Assembly (NCBI GenBank): GCA_017745075.1
Contig: JAGIAD010000002.1
Location: 496,001-560,000, forward strand
Source of the DNA: Sphingobacteriaceae bacterium
GTDB taxonomy: Bacteria > Bacteroidota > Bacteroidia > Sphingobacteriales > Sphingobacteriaceae
Length of the DNA stretch: 64,000 bases
Direction of reading: 5' to 3'
The position numbers were made by a program, and so were the translations under genes. The notes under the pieces are model-generated. The model saw only the letters and a list, made by a program, of their open reading frames with translations. It did not search any database and was not told the DNA's origin. Below are positions 35,989 through 45,703 of the stretch, one piece after another (the first letter of the stretch is position 1; each line of letters starts with the position of its first letter).

Positions 35989-36357
35989 ATGGTACAACAG
36001 GAATCAAGATTAAACGTTGCTGACAACAGCGGCGCAAAAGAAGTATTGGTAATTCGTGTGCTAGGTGGAACCGGCAAACGTTATGCTTCAATTGGTGATA
36101 AAATAGTTGTTACCGTAAAAAGCGCTTTACCTTCAGGTAACATTAAAAAAGGTACGGTTTCTAAAGCAGTTGTTGTAAGAACTAAAAAAGAAATCCGTCG
36201 TAAAGATGGTTCTTATATCCGTTTTGACGATAATGCGGCTGTATTATTGAACGCACAGGATGAGCCAAGAGGTACACGTATCTTTGGCCCGGTTGCGAGA
36301 GAACTACGTGAAAAACAATTCATGAAAATTGTATCATTAGCACCGGAGGTATTATAA
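35989..36357 (+). CDS. rplN: 50S ribosomal protein uL14
   Basis: The 122-residue protein forms bridges B5 and B8 with 16S r[30 protein letters not shown] and [30 protein letters not shown] are conserved signatures. Starts one base after the rpsQ stop. Confidence 0.99.
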   Translation: MVQQESRLNVADNSGAKEVLVIRVLGGTGKRYASIGDKIVVTVKSALPSGNIKKGTVSKAVVVRTKKEIRRKDGSYIRFDDNAAVLLNAQDEPRGTRIFGPVARELREKQFMKIVSLAPEVL

Positions 36358-36358
36358 A

Positions 36359-36700
36359 ATGGGAAACAAAGTAAATACACCATCAAAACTTAAAATCCGC
36401 ACTGGAGATTTAGTTAAAGTAATTGCTGGCGATTCAAAAGGTCAACAAGGAAAAGTACTTTCAGTACAAAAAGATAAAAACAGAGCCATTGTAGAAGGCG
36501 TTAACTTAGTATCTAAACATACTAAACCAAATGCTGCAAATCCTAACGGTGGTATTATTAAAAAAGAAGCTGCTCTTCACATTTCTAACCTGATGTTGGT
36601 TGATCCAAAATCTGGTAAAGCTACCCGTGTAGGTCGTAAACTAAACGCTGATGGCAAATTGGTTAGAGTTGCAAAAATTTCAGGGGAGGAGATTAAATAA
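36359..36700 (+). CDS. rplX: 50S ribosomal protein uL24
   Basis: The 113-residue assembly initiator has an N-terminal KOW motif ([24 protein letters not shown]). The central [22 protein letters not shown] is characteristic. Its stop overlaps the ATG of rplE by one base. Confidence 0.98.
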   Translation: MGNKVNTPSKLKIRTGDLVKVIAGDSKGQQGKVLSVQKDKNRAIVEGVNLVSKHTKPNAANPNGGIIKKEAALHISNLMLVDPKSGKATRVGRKLNADGKLVRVAKISGEEIK

Positions 36701-37263
36701 TGGCTACACCTAGATTAAAAAGCAAATACAAAGAAGAAGTTGTAAATGCATTAAAAGAGAAATTTCAGTACAAAACTGTTATGCAGGTTCCTAAATTGGA
36801 GAAAATCTGTATCAATCAGGGTGTAGGTCGTTTTTCTGTTACTGATAAAAAAGTTATGGATACTACAATTGTTGAGTTGACTACCATTACTGGTCAGCAA
36901 GCAGTTGCAGCACAATCTAAAAAAGATATCTCTAACTTTAAATTACGTAAAGGTATGCCAGTTGGTGTACGCGTTACCTTACGCGACAACAACATGTATG
37001 AGTTCCTTGATCGTTTGATCTCAGTAGCTTTGCCACGTATCCGCGATTTCAAAGGTATTAGCGATAAAGGTTTCGATGGAAAAGGTAACTATACTTTAGG
37101 TGTTACTGAGCAAATCATCTTTCCTGAGATTAATATAGATAAAATCAATAAAATTTTAGGGATGGATATAACTTTCGTAACTTCGGCAAAATCTGACGTA
37201 GAAGCGCTTGAGTTATTGAAACAATTCGGATTACCATTTAAAAATCAAAAAACAGCAGAATAA
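36700..37263 (+). CDS. rplE: 50S ribosomal protein uL5
   Basis: The 187-residue protein binds 5S rRNA in the central protuberance. Conserved parts include [33 protein letters not shown] and [29 protein letters not shown]. Coupled to rplX and rpsN by one-base overlaps. Confidence 0.99.
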   Translation: MATPRLKSKYKEEVVNALKEKFQYKTVMQVPKLEKICINQGVGRFSVTDKKVMDTTIVELTTITGQQAVAAQSKKDISNFKLRKGMPVGVRVTLRDNNMYEFLDRLISVALPRIRDFKGISDKGFDGKGNYTLGVTEQIIFPEINIDKINKILGMDITFVTSAKSDVEALELLKQFGLPFKNQKTAE

Positions 37264-37532
37264 TGGCAAAAGAAGGTGTAAAAGCACGCGAAGTTAAGCG
37301 CCAAAAATTGGTAGCTAGATACGCTGAAAAACGTGCAGCATTAAAAGCTGCAGGAGATTATGAGGGTTTGGATAAATTACCAAAAAACTCTTCTCCGGTA
37401 CGTTTACACAACCGTTGTAAATTAACTGGTCGTCCTCGTGGATATATGCGTACCTTTGGTATTTCAAGGGTAACATTCCGCGAAATGGCACTAGACGGTA
37501 AAATACCAGGTGTTAAAAAAGCATCTTGGTAA
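37263..37532 (+). CDS. rpsN: 30S ribosomal protein uS14, zinc-free form
   Basis: The 89-residue long form lacks the CxxC...CxxC zinc ribbon; one Cys remains in [14 protein letters not shown]. The zinc-free type continues to work in zinc-poor conditions in species that keep both forms; no second copy is visible here. It is followed by a 157-base gap containing a palindrome. Confidence 0.98.
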   Translation: MAKEGVKAREVKRQKLVARYAEKRAALKAAGDYEGLDKLPKNSSPVRLHNRCKLTGRPRGYMRTFGISRVTFREMALDGKIPGVKKASW

Positions 37533-37557
37533 TATAAAATAGTATTAAAGTACTGCA

Positions 37558-37616
37558 GTATCAGGTATCAAGACTTAATTATGTCTCGATACCTGATGCT
37601 TATGTCTTTATACTAA
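37558..37616. repeat. GTATCAGG palindrome in the rpsN-rpsH gap
   Basis: The arm 37558-37574 (GTATCAGGTATCAAGAC) pairs with 37583-37599 (GTCTCGATACCTGATGC) with one mismatch and one wobble around an 8-base loop. A CTTTATACTAAAAAA tail follows. Design and tail match the element at 19958-20017, so both are members of one family. Confidence 0.8.
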
Positions 37617-37689
37617 AAAAAGAATTTTAACCGATAGCAGGTCCCACAGCTGGGTAGCAGAAGGAAACCACTATCAAAAACAATAAAAA

Positions 37690-38088
37690 ATGAATACAGA
37701 TCCAATAGCAGATTATTTAACAAGAGTAAGGAATGCCATTAAGGCCAACCACAGAGTTGTAGAAATTCCTGCATCAAACCTTAAAAAGGAAATTACGAAA
37801 GTACTTTTTGACAAAGGTTACATCGCGAATTATAAATTTGAGGATACTACTGTACAAGGCACCATTAAAATTGCTTTGAAGTACAATCCGATCACTAAAA
37901 TTCCTGCTATTCGTACGTTAGTGCGAGTAAGTAAACCAGGTTTGAGACAGTATGCAGGCGTTGAAAATATGCCAAGAGTATTAAACGGTTTAGGTATCGC
38001 AATCTTATCTACTTCTAAAGGTGTAATGACCGATAAAGAAGCAGCCAAATTAAACATTGGTGGTGAGGTATTGTGTCACGTTTATTAA
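37690..38088 (+). CDS. rpsH: 30S ribosomal protein uS8
   Basis: The 132-residue protein binds the central domain of 16S rRNA and, in E. coli, represses the spc operon. MNTDPIADYLTRVRNAIKANH and the C-terminal LSTSKGVMTDKEAAKLNIGGEVL are family signatures. A palindrome-bearing gap precedes it, so it may start a separately controlled mRNA segment. Confidence 0.99.
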   Translation: MNTDPIADYLTRVRNAIKANHRVVEIPASNLKKEITKVLFDKGYIANYKFEDTTVQGTIKIALKYNPITKIPAIRTLVRVSKPGLRQYAGVENMPRVLNGLGIAILSTSKGVMTDKEAAKLNIGGEVLCHVY

Positions 38089-38093
38089 TATTT

Positions 38094-38098
38094 AGGAG
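38094..38098 (+). promoter_or_regulatory. Shine-Dalgarno sequence before rplF
   Basis: AGGAG lies nine bases before the rplF ATG. Like the one before rpsG, it stands out against the A-rich, SD-free starts elsewhere in the operon. Confidence 0.5.
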
Positions 38099-38107
38099 AA
38101 CAACACA

Positions 38108-38665
38108 ATGTCAAGAATAGGAAAAGCCCCAATTACAATCCCTGCAGGTGTAACCATTACAGTATCTAACGATAACGTTGTAACTGTAAAAGGCCCTAAA
38201 GGTGAATTATCACAAGCAGTTGATAAAGATATCACTGTAAGTCAGGAAGATGGAATTTTAACAGTTCAACGTCCATCTGATCAAAAGAAACACAAGGCAT
38301 TACACGGTTTATACCGCTCGTTGCTTAACAACATGGTTGTTGGTGTTACAGAAGGTTATACATTAACTCAAGAATTAGTGGGTGTTGGTTACCGTGCTAC
38401 AAACCAGGGTAACACACTGGATCTAGTTTTAGGTTATTCTCACCACTATGTATTCCAGTTACCAGCAGAGATTAAAGTAACTACTCAATCAGAAAAAGGT
38501 CAGACTCCTAAAATCATTTTAGAGAGTATCGACAAACAATTGATTGGCCAGGTAGCAGCGAAAATCCGCTCGTTACGTGCACCAGAACCATATAAAGGTA
38601 AAGGTATCAAGTTTGTAGGTGAAGTGTTAAGAAGAAAAGCAGGTAAATCAGCATCTAAAAAATAG
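38108..38665 (+). CDS. rplF: 50S ribosomal protein uL6
   Basis: The 185-residue two-domain protein lies near the factor-binding site. [17 protein letters not shown], the [10 protein letters not shown] loop and the C-terminal [25 protein letters not shown] are conserved. Confidence 0.99.
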   Translation: MSRIGKAPITIPAGVTITVSNDNVVTVKGPKGELSQAVDKDITVSQEDGILTVQRPSDQKKHKALHGLYRSLLNNMVVGVTEGYTLTQELVGVGYRATNQGNTLDLVLGYSHHYVFQLPAEIKVTTQSEKGQTPKIILESIDKQLIGQVAAKIRSLRAPEPYKGKGIKFVGEVLRRKAGKSASKK

Positions 38666-38670
38666 TAATC

Positions 38671-39024
38671 ATGGCAGGTAAAAAATTATCAAGAAGAGAT
38701 CGTATTAAAAAAGGGATCAGAAAAAGACTTACCGGTTCGGAAGAGCGTCCAAGGTTATCTGTATATAGAAGCAATAAAGGGATTTATGCGCAGGTAATTA
38801 ACGATGTAACCGGTACAACGATAGCATCAGCATCATCATTATCGAAAGATTTTACTGGTACTGGAAGCAAGAGCGACCAATCGGTTGCTGTAGGTAAATT
38901 AGTTGCCGAAAAAGCAATCGCTGCAGGTGTTAAAGAAGTTGTTTTCGATAGAAATGGCTATTTATACCACGGTCGTGTAAAATCGTTGGCAGAGGGTGCC
39001 CGCGAAGCTGGTTTAGTATTTTAA
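38671..39024 (+). CDS. rplR: 50S ribosomal protein uL18
   Basis: The 117-residue 5S rRNA-binding protein has [23 protein letters not shown] and the C-terminal [25 protein letters not shown]. Five bases from rplF, 17 bases before rpsE. Confidence 0.99.
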   Translation: MAGKKLSRRDRIKKGIRKRLTGSEERPRLSVYRSNKGIYAQVINDVTGTTIASASSLSKDFTGTGSKSDQSVAVGKLVAEKAIAAGVKEVVFDRNGYLYHGRVKSLAEGAREAGLVF

Positions 39025-39041
39025 TCTGAAGAAAAAGTAAG

Positions 39042-39560
39042 ATGTCAACTATTAATATAAAAAGAGTAAAAACCACCGATATCGAATTAAAGGATCGTTT
39101 GGTTAGTATACAACGTGTTGCCAAAGTAACCAAAGGTGGCCGTACTTTCAGCTTCTCAGCAATTGTTGTTGTAGGTGATGAGAACGGTGTTGTTGGTTTC
39201 GGTTTAGGTAAGGCGAAAGAGGTAACTGAAGCAATTGCAAAAGGTGTGGATGATGCCAAAAAGAACCTGGTAAAAGTTCCAATTTTAAACGGTACTGTTC
39301 CTCATGAGCAAATCGGTAAATTCTCTGGTGGTTTTGTATTGATCAAACCAGCTGCAGTAGGTACCGGAGTAATTGCTGGTGGTGCAATGCGTGCCGTATT
39401 AGAGAGTGCCGGTGTACACAACGTATTGGCAAAATCTAAAGGATCGTCTAACCCACACAACGTGGTAAAAGCAACTGTTGATGCATTAACCAAAATGCGC
39501 GATGCTTACACAGTGGCTCAAACCCGTGGTATTGATTTAAACAAAGTATTTAACGGATAA
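39042..39560 (+). CDS. rpsE: 30S ribosomal protein uS5
   Basis: The 172-residue protein is at the mRNA entry channel and affects decoding fidelity. The RNA-binding fold shows [37 protein letters not shown] and the C-terminal domain [22 protein letters not shown]. No fidelity-altering change is recognised. Confidence 0.99.
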   Translation: MSTINIKRVKTTDIELKDRLVSIQRVAKVTKGGRTFSFSAIVVVGDENGVVGFGLGKAKEVTEAIAKGVDDAKKNLVKVPILNGTVPHEQIGKFSGGFVLIKPAAVGTGVIAGGAMRAVLESAGVHNVLAKSKGSSNPHNVVKATVDALTKMRDAYTVAQTRGIDLNKVFNG

Positions 39561-39564
39561 TATC

Positions 39565-39744
39565 ATGGCTAAGATCAAAATAACACAAGTAAAAAGCGTT
39601 ATCGACAGAAGCGAGCGCCAAAAAAGAACCGTTCAGGCTTTGGGTTTATCTAAATTGAACCAAAGTGTTGAGGTTGAAGCTACACCACAGATTATCGGTA
39701 TGGTTCGCAAAGTGAACCACTTGGTAGCAATCGAAGCAATTTAA
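39565..39744 (+). CDS. rpmD: 50S ribosomal protein uL30
   Basis: This short frame (59 residues), between rpsE and rplO, starts MAKIKITQVKSVIDRSERQK. It has TVQALGLSKLNQSVEVE and ends IGMVRKVNHLVAIEAI, the typical uL30 pattern. The ATG lies four bases after the rpsE stop. Confidence 0.97.
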   Translation: MAKIKITQVKSVIDRSERQKRTVQALGLSKLNQSVEVEATPQIIGMVRKVNHLVAIEAI

Positions 39745-39848
39745 TAAAAGTTTTAAAGGTAATATCGGATAAAACCGGTATTACCTTTATATATGTTTAA
39801 TCGTTGTACCTGTTTAGTGAAAGCGAAGGGCAACACAAATTCAAAAAA

Positions 39849-40295
39849 ATGAATTTAAGTAATTTAAAACCTGCAGTAGGTTCTACAAAAAACAGCAAAA
39901 GAATTGGTCGTGGTACAGGTTCAGGCCGTGGCGGTACTTCAACCCGTGGTCACAAAGGTGCGGGTTCCCGTTCAGGTCACAAAACCAAAATCGGATTCGA
40001 AGGTGGTCAGATGCCTTTACAACGTCGTGTGCCTAAAGTTGGTTTCAAACCAATCAACCGTACTGAATATGTTGGTGTAAACTTAGATGTTTTACAATCT
40101 TTAGCTGAAAAACACAGCTTAACAACTATCGATTTTGCTGCTTTACAAGCACATGGTTTAGCTTCTAAAAACGACTTAGTTAAAATTTTAGGTCGTGGTG
40201 AAATTAAAGCAAAGCTGGAAATTACAGCACATGCGTTCTCTGCAACCGCACAAAAAGCTATTGAAGCTGCAGGTGGTTCTATTGTAAAATTGTAA
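39849..40295 (+). CDS. rplO: 50S ribosomal protein uL15
   Basis: The 148-residue protein has a Gly/Arg/Lys-rich N-terminal extension that penetrates the 50S core ([24 protein letters not shown]) and a C-terminal globular domain. The start [14 protein letters not shown] is the family start; an in-frame upstream start at 39804 lacks family similarity. A 104-base gap from rpmD contains a GTAATATCGG/CCGGTATTAC-type inverted repeat. Confidence 0.98.
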   Translation: MNLSNLKPAVGSTKNSKRIGRGTGSGRGGTSTRGHKGAGSRSGHKTKIGFEGGQMPLQRRVPKVGFKPINRTEYVGVNLDVLQSLAEKHSLTTIDFAALQAHGLASKNDLVKILGRGEIKAKLEITAHAFSATAQKAIEAAGGSIVKL

Positions 40296-40302
40296 TTATT
40301 AA

Positions 40303-41643
40303 ATGAAGAAGCTATTTACTACTTTAAGTAATATCTGGAAAATTCAGGAATTAAAAGAGCGTATATTGTTTACGCTCTTAATTCTTTTGGTATACCGTTT
40401 TGTATCTCACGTGGTTTTACCAGGTGTGGATCCAACTGCTTTGGGTAATAACGAAAAATCGGGACTTTTAGGCTTACTAGACATGTTTGCCGGAGGGTCT
40501 TTCTCTCGTGTTTCTATCCTGGCATTGGGGGTAATGCCTTATATCTCCGCGTCAATCGTGGTGCAACTATTGGGTATTGCTGTTCCTTCTTTTCAAAAAA
40601 TGCAGAAAGAAGGCGAAAGTGGTAGAAAGAAAATGAACCAGATTACCCGTTACCTAACGGTAGCGATAACAATCGTTCAATCTGTTGGTTATGTTAAAAC
40701 GCAAGTTCCTGCAGAAGCTATTTTATTACCGAACACTTTATTTTTAGTCTTATCTACATTTGTATTAACTGCAGGTACATTATTTGTAATGTGGTTAGGT
40801 GAAAAAATTACGGATAAAGGTATTGGTAACGGTACATCACTGATCATCATGGTTGGTATCATTGCCCGCTTACCAGTTGCAATTTCTCAGGAATTCAGTG
40901 CCCGTGTAGGTTCTGCCAGTGAAGGTGGAGGCCCGGTTGCATTGGTTTTAGAGATCGTTGCATTATTTGCGGTGGTTATGTTTACCATTTTAATTGTTCA
41001 GGGTGTACGTAAAGTGCCTGTACAATATGCTAAGAAAATTGTTGGTAACCGTCAGTTTGGCGGTGTACGTCAGTACATCCCTTTAAAAGTGAATGCTGCC
41101 GGTGTTATGCCTATCATTTTTGCTCAGGCATTAATGTTCATTCCAGGTGCTTTGATGCAGTTTGTTCCTTCTTTGCAAGGTTCATGGTTAATCCAGTTCA
41201 GCAACACAACCTCGTTGGCTTATAGCTTAACTTTCGCTATTTTAATTATTGCATTTACTTTCTTCTATACAGCCATTACAGTTAATCCAACTCAAATGAG
41301 CGATGATATGAAGAAAAATGGTGGTTTTATTCCAGGTATTAAACCTGGTTTTGCAACATCAACTTTTATTGATGATGTAATTTCCAAAATCACTTTCCCA
41401 GGTGCTGTATTCTTAGCGATTATTGCAATCCTTCCATCGTTGGCGGTTAAGTTTGGTATTAAACAAGAATTTGCTCACTTCTTTGGTGGTACTTCTTTAT
41501 TGATTTTGGTTGGTGTTGTATTGGATACTTTACAACAGATCGAAAGCTATTTATTGATGCGTCACTATGATGGTTTGATGAAAACGGGTAGGGTTACCGG
41601 CAGAACAGGTGTTCCTGCTGCTAGTAGCAATGCAGCGTTGTAG
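40303..41643 (+). CDS. secY: Preprotein translocase subunit SecY
   Basis: The 446-residue inner-membrane channel has ten expected transmembrane segments. The plug region GLLGLLDMFAGGSFSRVSILALGVMPYISASI, the cytoplasmic loops with EKITDKGIGNGTSLIIMVGI and VNAAGVMPIIFAQAL, and the C-terminal RHYDGLMKTGR are diagnostic. It forms SecYEG with partners encoded elsewhere. It lies in its usual spc-operon place, seven bases after rplO. Confidence 0.99.
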   Translation: MKKLFTTLSNIWKIQELKERILFTLLILLVYRFVSHVVLPGVDPTALGNNEKSGLLGLLDMFAGGSFSRVSILALGVMPYISASIVVQLLGIAVPSFQKMQKEGESGRKKMNQITRYLTVAITIVQSVGYVKTQVPAEAILLPNTLFLVLSTFVLTAGTLFVMWLGEKITDKGIGNGTSLIIMVGIIARLPVAISQEFSARVGSASEGGGPVALVLEIVALFAVVMFTILIVQGVRKVPVQYAKKIVGNRQFGGVRQYIPLKVNAAGVMPIIFAQALMFIPGALMQFVPSLQGSWLIQFSNTTSLAYSLTFAILIIAFTFFYTAITVNPTQMSDDMKKNGGFIPGIKPGFATSTFIDDVISKITFPGAVFLAIIAILPSLAVKFGIKQEFAHFFGGTSLLILVGVVLDTLQQIESYLLMRHYDGLMKTGRVTGRTGVPAASSNAAL

Positions 41644-41651
41644 TGTAAAGA

Positions 41652-42437
41652 ATGTCTAAAATCTATTACAAATCTCTTGAGGAGATCGAGTTAATAAGAG
41701 AAAGTTCCATGCTTGTTTCTAAGACCTTGGCCGAAGTTGCCAAAGTAATAAAGGCAGGCATGACTACTATCCAATTAGATAAATTGGCTTACGAGTTTAT
41801 TAGTGACAATGGAGCGATCCCGGCATTTTTAAACTACAATGGTTTCCCTTATTCTTTATGCATTTCGCCCAATGAGCAGGTTGTTCATGGTTTTCCAGGC
41901 GAGTATGTGATTAAAGAAGGAGATCTGATTTCGGTTGATTGTGGCGTAATCAAAAACAACTATTTTGGCGATTCGGCTTATACTTTCTCTATAGGAGAGA
42001 TAGATGCTGAAAAACAAAAGCTGGTAGAGGTTACCAAACGTTGCCTGGAGTTAGGAATAGAGAAAGCCGTTGCAGGTATGCGTACCGGTGATATTGGTTT
42101 CGCAGTTCAGCATTATGCAGAAACTAATGGATTTGGAGTAGTAAGAGAACTTGTTGGACATGGTGTTGGCGTAAAGCTTCATGAAAAACCAGAAGTCCCT
42201 AATTATGGAAAACGTGGTGCAGGACCAAAACTTGAAGAAGGAATGGTAATTGCGATAGAACCAATGATCAACGCAGGCGTTGCCGGTGTTAAATTCCATA
42301 AAGATGGATGGACAGTAACGAGTAAAGACAATAAGCCATCGGCACATTTTGAACATACAGTGGCCATAAAAAAGGGCAAGGCAGAGGTTTTATCAACATT
42401 TTCTCTAATAGAAGAAGTTTTACAACAAAAAAAATAA
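41652..42437 (+). CDS. map: Type I methionine aminopeptidase
   Basis: Removes initiator Met co-translationally. The 261-residue protein shows all metal ligands: two Asp in VDCGVIKNNYFGDSAYTF, His in LVGHGVGVKLHE, Glu in IAIEPMINAG and Glu in HFEHTVAI. There is no N-terminal extension. It lies eight bases after secY, the classical arrangement. Confidence 0.98.
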   Translation: MSKIYYKSLEEIELIRESSMLVSKTLAEVAKVIKAGMTTIQLDKLAYEFISDNGAIPAFLNYNGFPYSLCISPNEQVVHGFPGEYVIKEGDLISVDCGVIKNNYFGDSAYTFSIGEIDAEKQKLVEVTKRCLELGIEKAVAGMRTGDIGFAVQHYAETNGFGVVRELVGHGVGVKLHEKPEVPNYGKRGAGPKLEEGMVIAIEPMINAGVAGVKFHKDGWTVTSKDNKPSAHFEHTVAIKKGKAEVLSTFSLIEEVLQQKK

Positions 42438-42456
42438 ATAATTAAAATTTTTTATT

Positions 42457-42464
42457 TAATTTTG
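42457..42464 (+). promoter_or_regulatory. Candidate internal promoter before infA
   Basis: TAATTTTG fits TAnnTTTG and lies in the 71-base gap between map and infA. It could start a shorter transcript of infA-rpmJ-rpsM and downstream genes. No -33 TTG is present. Confidence 0.4.
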
Positions 42465-42508
42465 CAACCCTGTTTAGAAGCAGCTAATTAAGTAACAATC
42501 AATAAAAT

Positions 42509-42727
42509 ATGGCTAAACAAGCCTCAATTGAACAAGACGGAGTAATAAGAGAAGCATTGTCTAATGCGATGTTCAGGGTTGAACTCGAAAACGGACATGA
42601 AATTATTGCGCACATTTCAGGAAAGATGAGGATGCACTACATCAAAATTCTTCCTGGGGATAAAGTTAAATTGGAAATGTCTCCTTATGATTTAACAAAA
42701 GGACGCATTACTTATAGATATAGATAA
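42509..42727 (+). CDS. infA: Translation initiation factor IF-1
   Basis: The 72-residue S1-like OB-fold protein blocks the A site during initiation. [55 protein letters not shown] segments are complete, ending KGRITYRYR. One base separates its stop from rpmJ. Confidence 0.99.
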   Translation: MAKQASIEQDGVIREALSNAMFRVELENGHEIIAHISGKMRMHYIKILPGDKVKLEMSPYDLTKGRITYRYR

Positions 42728-42728
42728 A

Positions 42729-42845
42729 ATGAAAGTTAGATCATCAATTAAAAAACGTAGCGCTGATTGCAAGATTATTCGCCGTAAAGGTAAACTTTAC
42801 GTAATCAACAAGAAAAATCCTAAATACAAGCAACGTCAAGGGTAA
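42729..42845 (+). CDS. rpmJ: 50S ribosomal protein bL36, zinc-free form
   Basis: The 38-residue protein starts [20 protein letters not shown] and ends [12 protein letters not shown]. It retains only one Cys of the four zinc ligands of the standard form, so it should not bind zinc. It was found by reading the short gap between infA and rpsM. Confidence 0.97.
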   Translation: MKVRSSIKKRSADCKIIRRKGKLYVINKKNPKYKQRQG

Positions 42846-42914
42846 TTAAGAATATTGTAATCAACCGTACAACGGTGGCCCGCCGTTCGGAATTACTTAA
42901 AAACATCAATAAAT

Positions 42915-43292
42915 ATGGCAAGGATTTCAGGTATTGATTTACCAAGAAACAAAAGAGGCGAGATCGGTTTAACCTATATTTACGGAATTGGCAGAACAAC
43001 TGCACAACGTATTTTGACAACATCGGGTATCGACCTTAACAAAAAAGTACAAGACTGGTCTGATGATGAGTTATCAGCAATCCGTACAATGATCAACGAT
43101 GAGATTAAAGTAGAAGGTGCTTTACGCTCAGAGGTTCAGTTAAACATCAAACGTTTAATGGATATTGGTTGTTACCGTGGTTTACGTCACAGAAAAGGTT
43201 TACCTTCTCGTGGTCAGCGTACTAAAAACAACTCACGTACTCGTAAGGGTAAGAGAAAAACAGTTGCTAACAAGAAAAAAGCTACTAAGTAA
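42915..43292 (+). CDS. rpsM: 30S ribosomal protein uS13
   Basis: The 125-residue 30S head protein contacts the P-site t[29 protein letters not shown], the [28 protein letters not shown] segment and a basic tail are standard. It is followed by a 151-base palindrome-rich gap. Confidence 0.99.
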   Translation: MARISGIDLPRNKRGEIGLTYIYGIGRTTAQRILTTSGIDLNKKVQDWSDDELSAIRTMINDEIKVEGALRSEVQLNIKRLMDIGCYRGLRHRKGLPSRGQRTKNNSRTRKGKRKTVANKKKATK

Positions 43293-43311
43293 TAGATAGA
43301 TAGGAGATGTG

Positions 43312-43433
43312 AGATTTTAGATGTGAGCACCATGTCTTTAAAATCTGCTCAAATCTGGAATAAAAGAGAAAATTAGGATACTGAGTATCGGGGTAGAGAA
43401 AGTTTCATATCTCAAGTCTCATATCTAAAATCT
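43312..43433. repeat. AGATTTTAGAT palindrome in the rpsM-rpsK gap
   Basis: AGATTTTAGATGTGAG (43312-43327) pairs with CTCATATCTAAAATCT (43418-43433) with one G-T pair. The 90-base loop contains more related words (TCTCAAGTCTCATATCT). It is another intergenic palindrome family, different in sequence from the GTATCA elements. Confidence 0.7.
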
Positions 43434-43443
43434 AAAAGATAAA

Positions 43444-43833
43444 ATGGCTAAAAGTAAAAAAGTAACAAAAAAACGTATCGTTGTAATTGAGCCTGTTGGT
43501 CAGGCACATATCAATGCTACTTTCAACAACATCATCGTTACCTTAACAAACAACAACGGACAGACTATTTCATGGTCTTCTGCTGGTAAAATGGGCTTTA
43601 AAGGTTCTAAAAAGAACACACCTTATGCAGCTGGTCAAGCAGCTTCAGATTGTGGTAAAGTTGCGTTTGATTTAGGCTTACGTAAAGTTGAAGTATTTGT
43701 AAAAGGTCCGGGTTCAGGTCGTGAATCTGCAATCAGAACTTTGCAAGTAGCAGGTCTTGAAGTAACATCTATTAAAGATATTACTCCACTTCCTCACAAC
43801 GGATGTCGTCCTCCTAAAAAGAGAAGAGTTTAA
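43444..43833 (+). CDS. rpsK: 30S ribosomal protein uS11
   Basis: The 129-residue platform protein is near the mRNA exit. [30 protein letters not shown] and the C-terminal [18 protein letters not shown] are diagnostic. Confidence 0.99.
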   Translation: MAKSKKVTKKRIVVIEPVGQAHINATFNNIIVTLTNNNGQTISWSSAGKMGFKGSKKNTPYAAGQAASDCGKVAFDLGLRKVEVFVKGPGSGRESAIRTLQVAGLEVTSIKDITPLPHNGCRPPKKRRV

Positions 43834-43894
43834 TTAATTTTAAAGCTAAGAATCTCCAGCTACAGGTTGGATGATACTTTAAAAACAGAAAAAA

Positions 43895-44503
43895 ATGGCA
43901 AGATATACAGGCCCAAAATCAAAAATCGCACGTAAATTCAGAGAGCCAATCTTCGGTCCTGATAAAGTGTTAGACAGAAAAAATTATCCTCCTGGACAAC
44001 ATGGTGTGTCAAAAAGAAGAGGAAAACAATCTGAATATGCTATCCAGTTAATGGAGAAACAAAAAGTAAAATATACTTATGGTGTATTAGAAAAGCAATT
44101 CAGTAACCTTTTCAAAAAAGCATCTTCACGTGCAGGTATTACCGGTGATAACTTACTTCAGTTATTAGAAGCACGTTTAGATAACACAGTTTACCGTTTA
44201 GGTATTGCAACAACCCGTTCTGGTGCACGCCAGTTAGTTAGCCATAAACACGTAACCGTGAATGGTGAAGTTGTAAATATCCCTTCATATCAGTTAAAAG
44301 CTGGTGATGTGGTTGCTGTTCGTGAAAAATCTAAATCTTTAGAATCAATTAGTAACTCAGTTGCAGGTAGAACTATTAATAAGTTTGCTTGGTTAGAGTG
44401 GAACGCCAGCGAATTAACTGGTAAATTCTTAACCTACCCTCAACGTGATGAGATTCCTGAAAACATCAAGGAAAACTTAATCATCGAGTTGTACTCAAAG
44501 TAA
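43895..44503 (+). CDS. rpsD: 30S ribosomal protein uS4
   Basis: This 202-residue primary 16S-binding protein carries an S4 RNA-binding domain ([34 protein letters not shown]). [21 protein letters not shown] lacks the Cys cluster of zinc-binding forms. In E. coli, S4 represses the alpha operon. Confidence 0.99.
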   Translation: MARYTGPKSKIARKFREPIFGPDKVLDRKNYPPGQHGVSKRRGKQSEYAIQLMEKQKVKYTYGVLEKQFSNLFKKASSRAGITGDNLLQLLEARLDNTVYRLGIATTRSGARQLVSHKHVTVNGEVVNIPSYQLKAGDVVAVREKSKSLESISNSVAGRTINKFAWLEWNASELTGKFLTYPQRDEIPENIKENLIIELYSK

Positions 44504-44588
44504 TAAATGATCTAGTTAATTACCTCAAAAGGGTAATTAACTTTTTTCATGTTACTATATATTCAATAACGAATTTAAAAAAATATAA

Positions 44589-45581
44589 ATGGCAATTTTA
44601 GCATTTCAGAAACCAGACAAAGTGATCATGCAGAAATCAACTGATTTCGATGGCACATTTGAATTTCGTCCTTTAGAGCCCGGTTTCGGTGTAACAATTG
44701 GTAATGCCTTAAGAAGAATTTTACTTTCTTCGTTAGAAGGTTATGCTATTACTACTATTCGTTTTTCAGGTGTTTCTCATGAGTTTTCTACCATGAAAGG
44801 CGTTGTAGAAGATTTAACTGATATTATCTTAAACTTAAAGCAGGTTCGTTTTAAGAAAACAGGTGATTCAGGTGATTCTGAAAAAGTTTTCATCATCGTT
44901 AATGGTCAAGATCAGTTTAAAGCTGGTGATATCACTAAATTCTCTAACAACTTTACAGTTTTAAACCCTGAGCATGTAATCTGCAACATGGATAAATCTG
45001 TTACTTTGGAAGTGGAATTAACCATCAATAAAGGACGTGGTTATGTACCTGCTGAAGAAAATAAAGTTGCTGATGCTGTTGTTGGTGTAATCGCGATCGA
45101 TTCGATTTATACTCCGATGAAAAATGTGAAATACACGATCGAAAACTTTCGTGTTGAGCAAAAAACGGATTATGAAAAATTGGTTTTAGATATTTCTACT
45201 GACGGTTCAATTCATCCGGAAGAAGCATTAAAAGAAGCGGCTAAGATCCTTATCCAACACTTTATGTTATTCTCTGATGAGAATTTGGTATTAGAATCTC
45301 AGGCTAAAGAAGAAACTAAAGAAGTTGATGAGGAAATTTTACATATGCGTAAAATCCTTAAAACTGAATTAGTTGATATGGACCTTTCAGTTAGGGCATT
45401 AAACTGTTTAAAAGCTGCTGATATCCGTACTTTAGCTGATTTGGTTTCTTACGATGTAGCTGATATGTTAAAATTCAGAAACTTCGGTAAAAAATCTTTA
45501 ACAGAGATCCAGGAATTAGTAAAATCAAAAGGTTTATCATTTGGTATGAACCTGTCTAAATTTAAATTAGACGAAGAATAA
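44589..45581 (+). CDS. rpoA: RNA polymerase alpha subunit
   Basis: The 330-residue protein has an N-terminal assembly domain ([26 protein letters not shown]) and a C-terminal helix-hairpin domain (about 260-320). That domain contains [23 protein letters not shown] and [16 protein letters not shown], the part that contacts UP elements and activators. It sits in its usual alpha-operon position, with an 86-base gap before it. Confidence 0.99.
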   Translation: MAILAFQKPDKVIMQKSTDFDGTFEFRPLEPGFGVTIGNALRRILLSSLEGYAITTIRFSGVSHEFSTMKGVVEDLTDIILNLKQVRFKKTGDSGDSEKVFIIVNGQDQFKAGDITKFSNNFTVLNPEHVICNMDKSVTLEVELTINKGRGYVPAEENKVADAVVGVIAIDSIYTPMKNVKYTIENFRVEQKTDYEKLVLDISTDGSIHPEEALKEAAKILIQHFMLFSDENLVLESQAKEETKEVDEEILHMRKILKTELVDMDLSVRALNCLKAADIRTLADLVSYDVADMLKFRNFGKKSLTEIQELVKSKGLSFGMNLSKFKLDEE

Positions 45582-45703
45582 TTCAGTTTTGAGTTGACAG
45601 TTTTCAGTTTGGAAATTGGATATTGAAATTTGAAAATTAAATAATGTATAACAGTGTATAATTCCCTCTGAGACAGAGACGGTATACACTTAATCCAAGA
45701 ACA
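45582..45703. other. rpoA-rplQ gap with CAGTTTTGAGTTGACAG-type words
   Basis: The gap contains repeated CAGTTTTGAG/GACAGTTTTCAG/CAGTTTGG words, then GTATAACAGTGTATAATTCC. It looks like another low-complexity intergenic filler, though a clean stem is not obvious. Confidence 0.4.
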
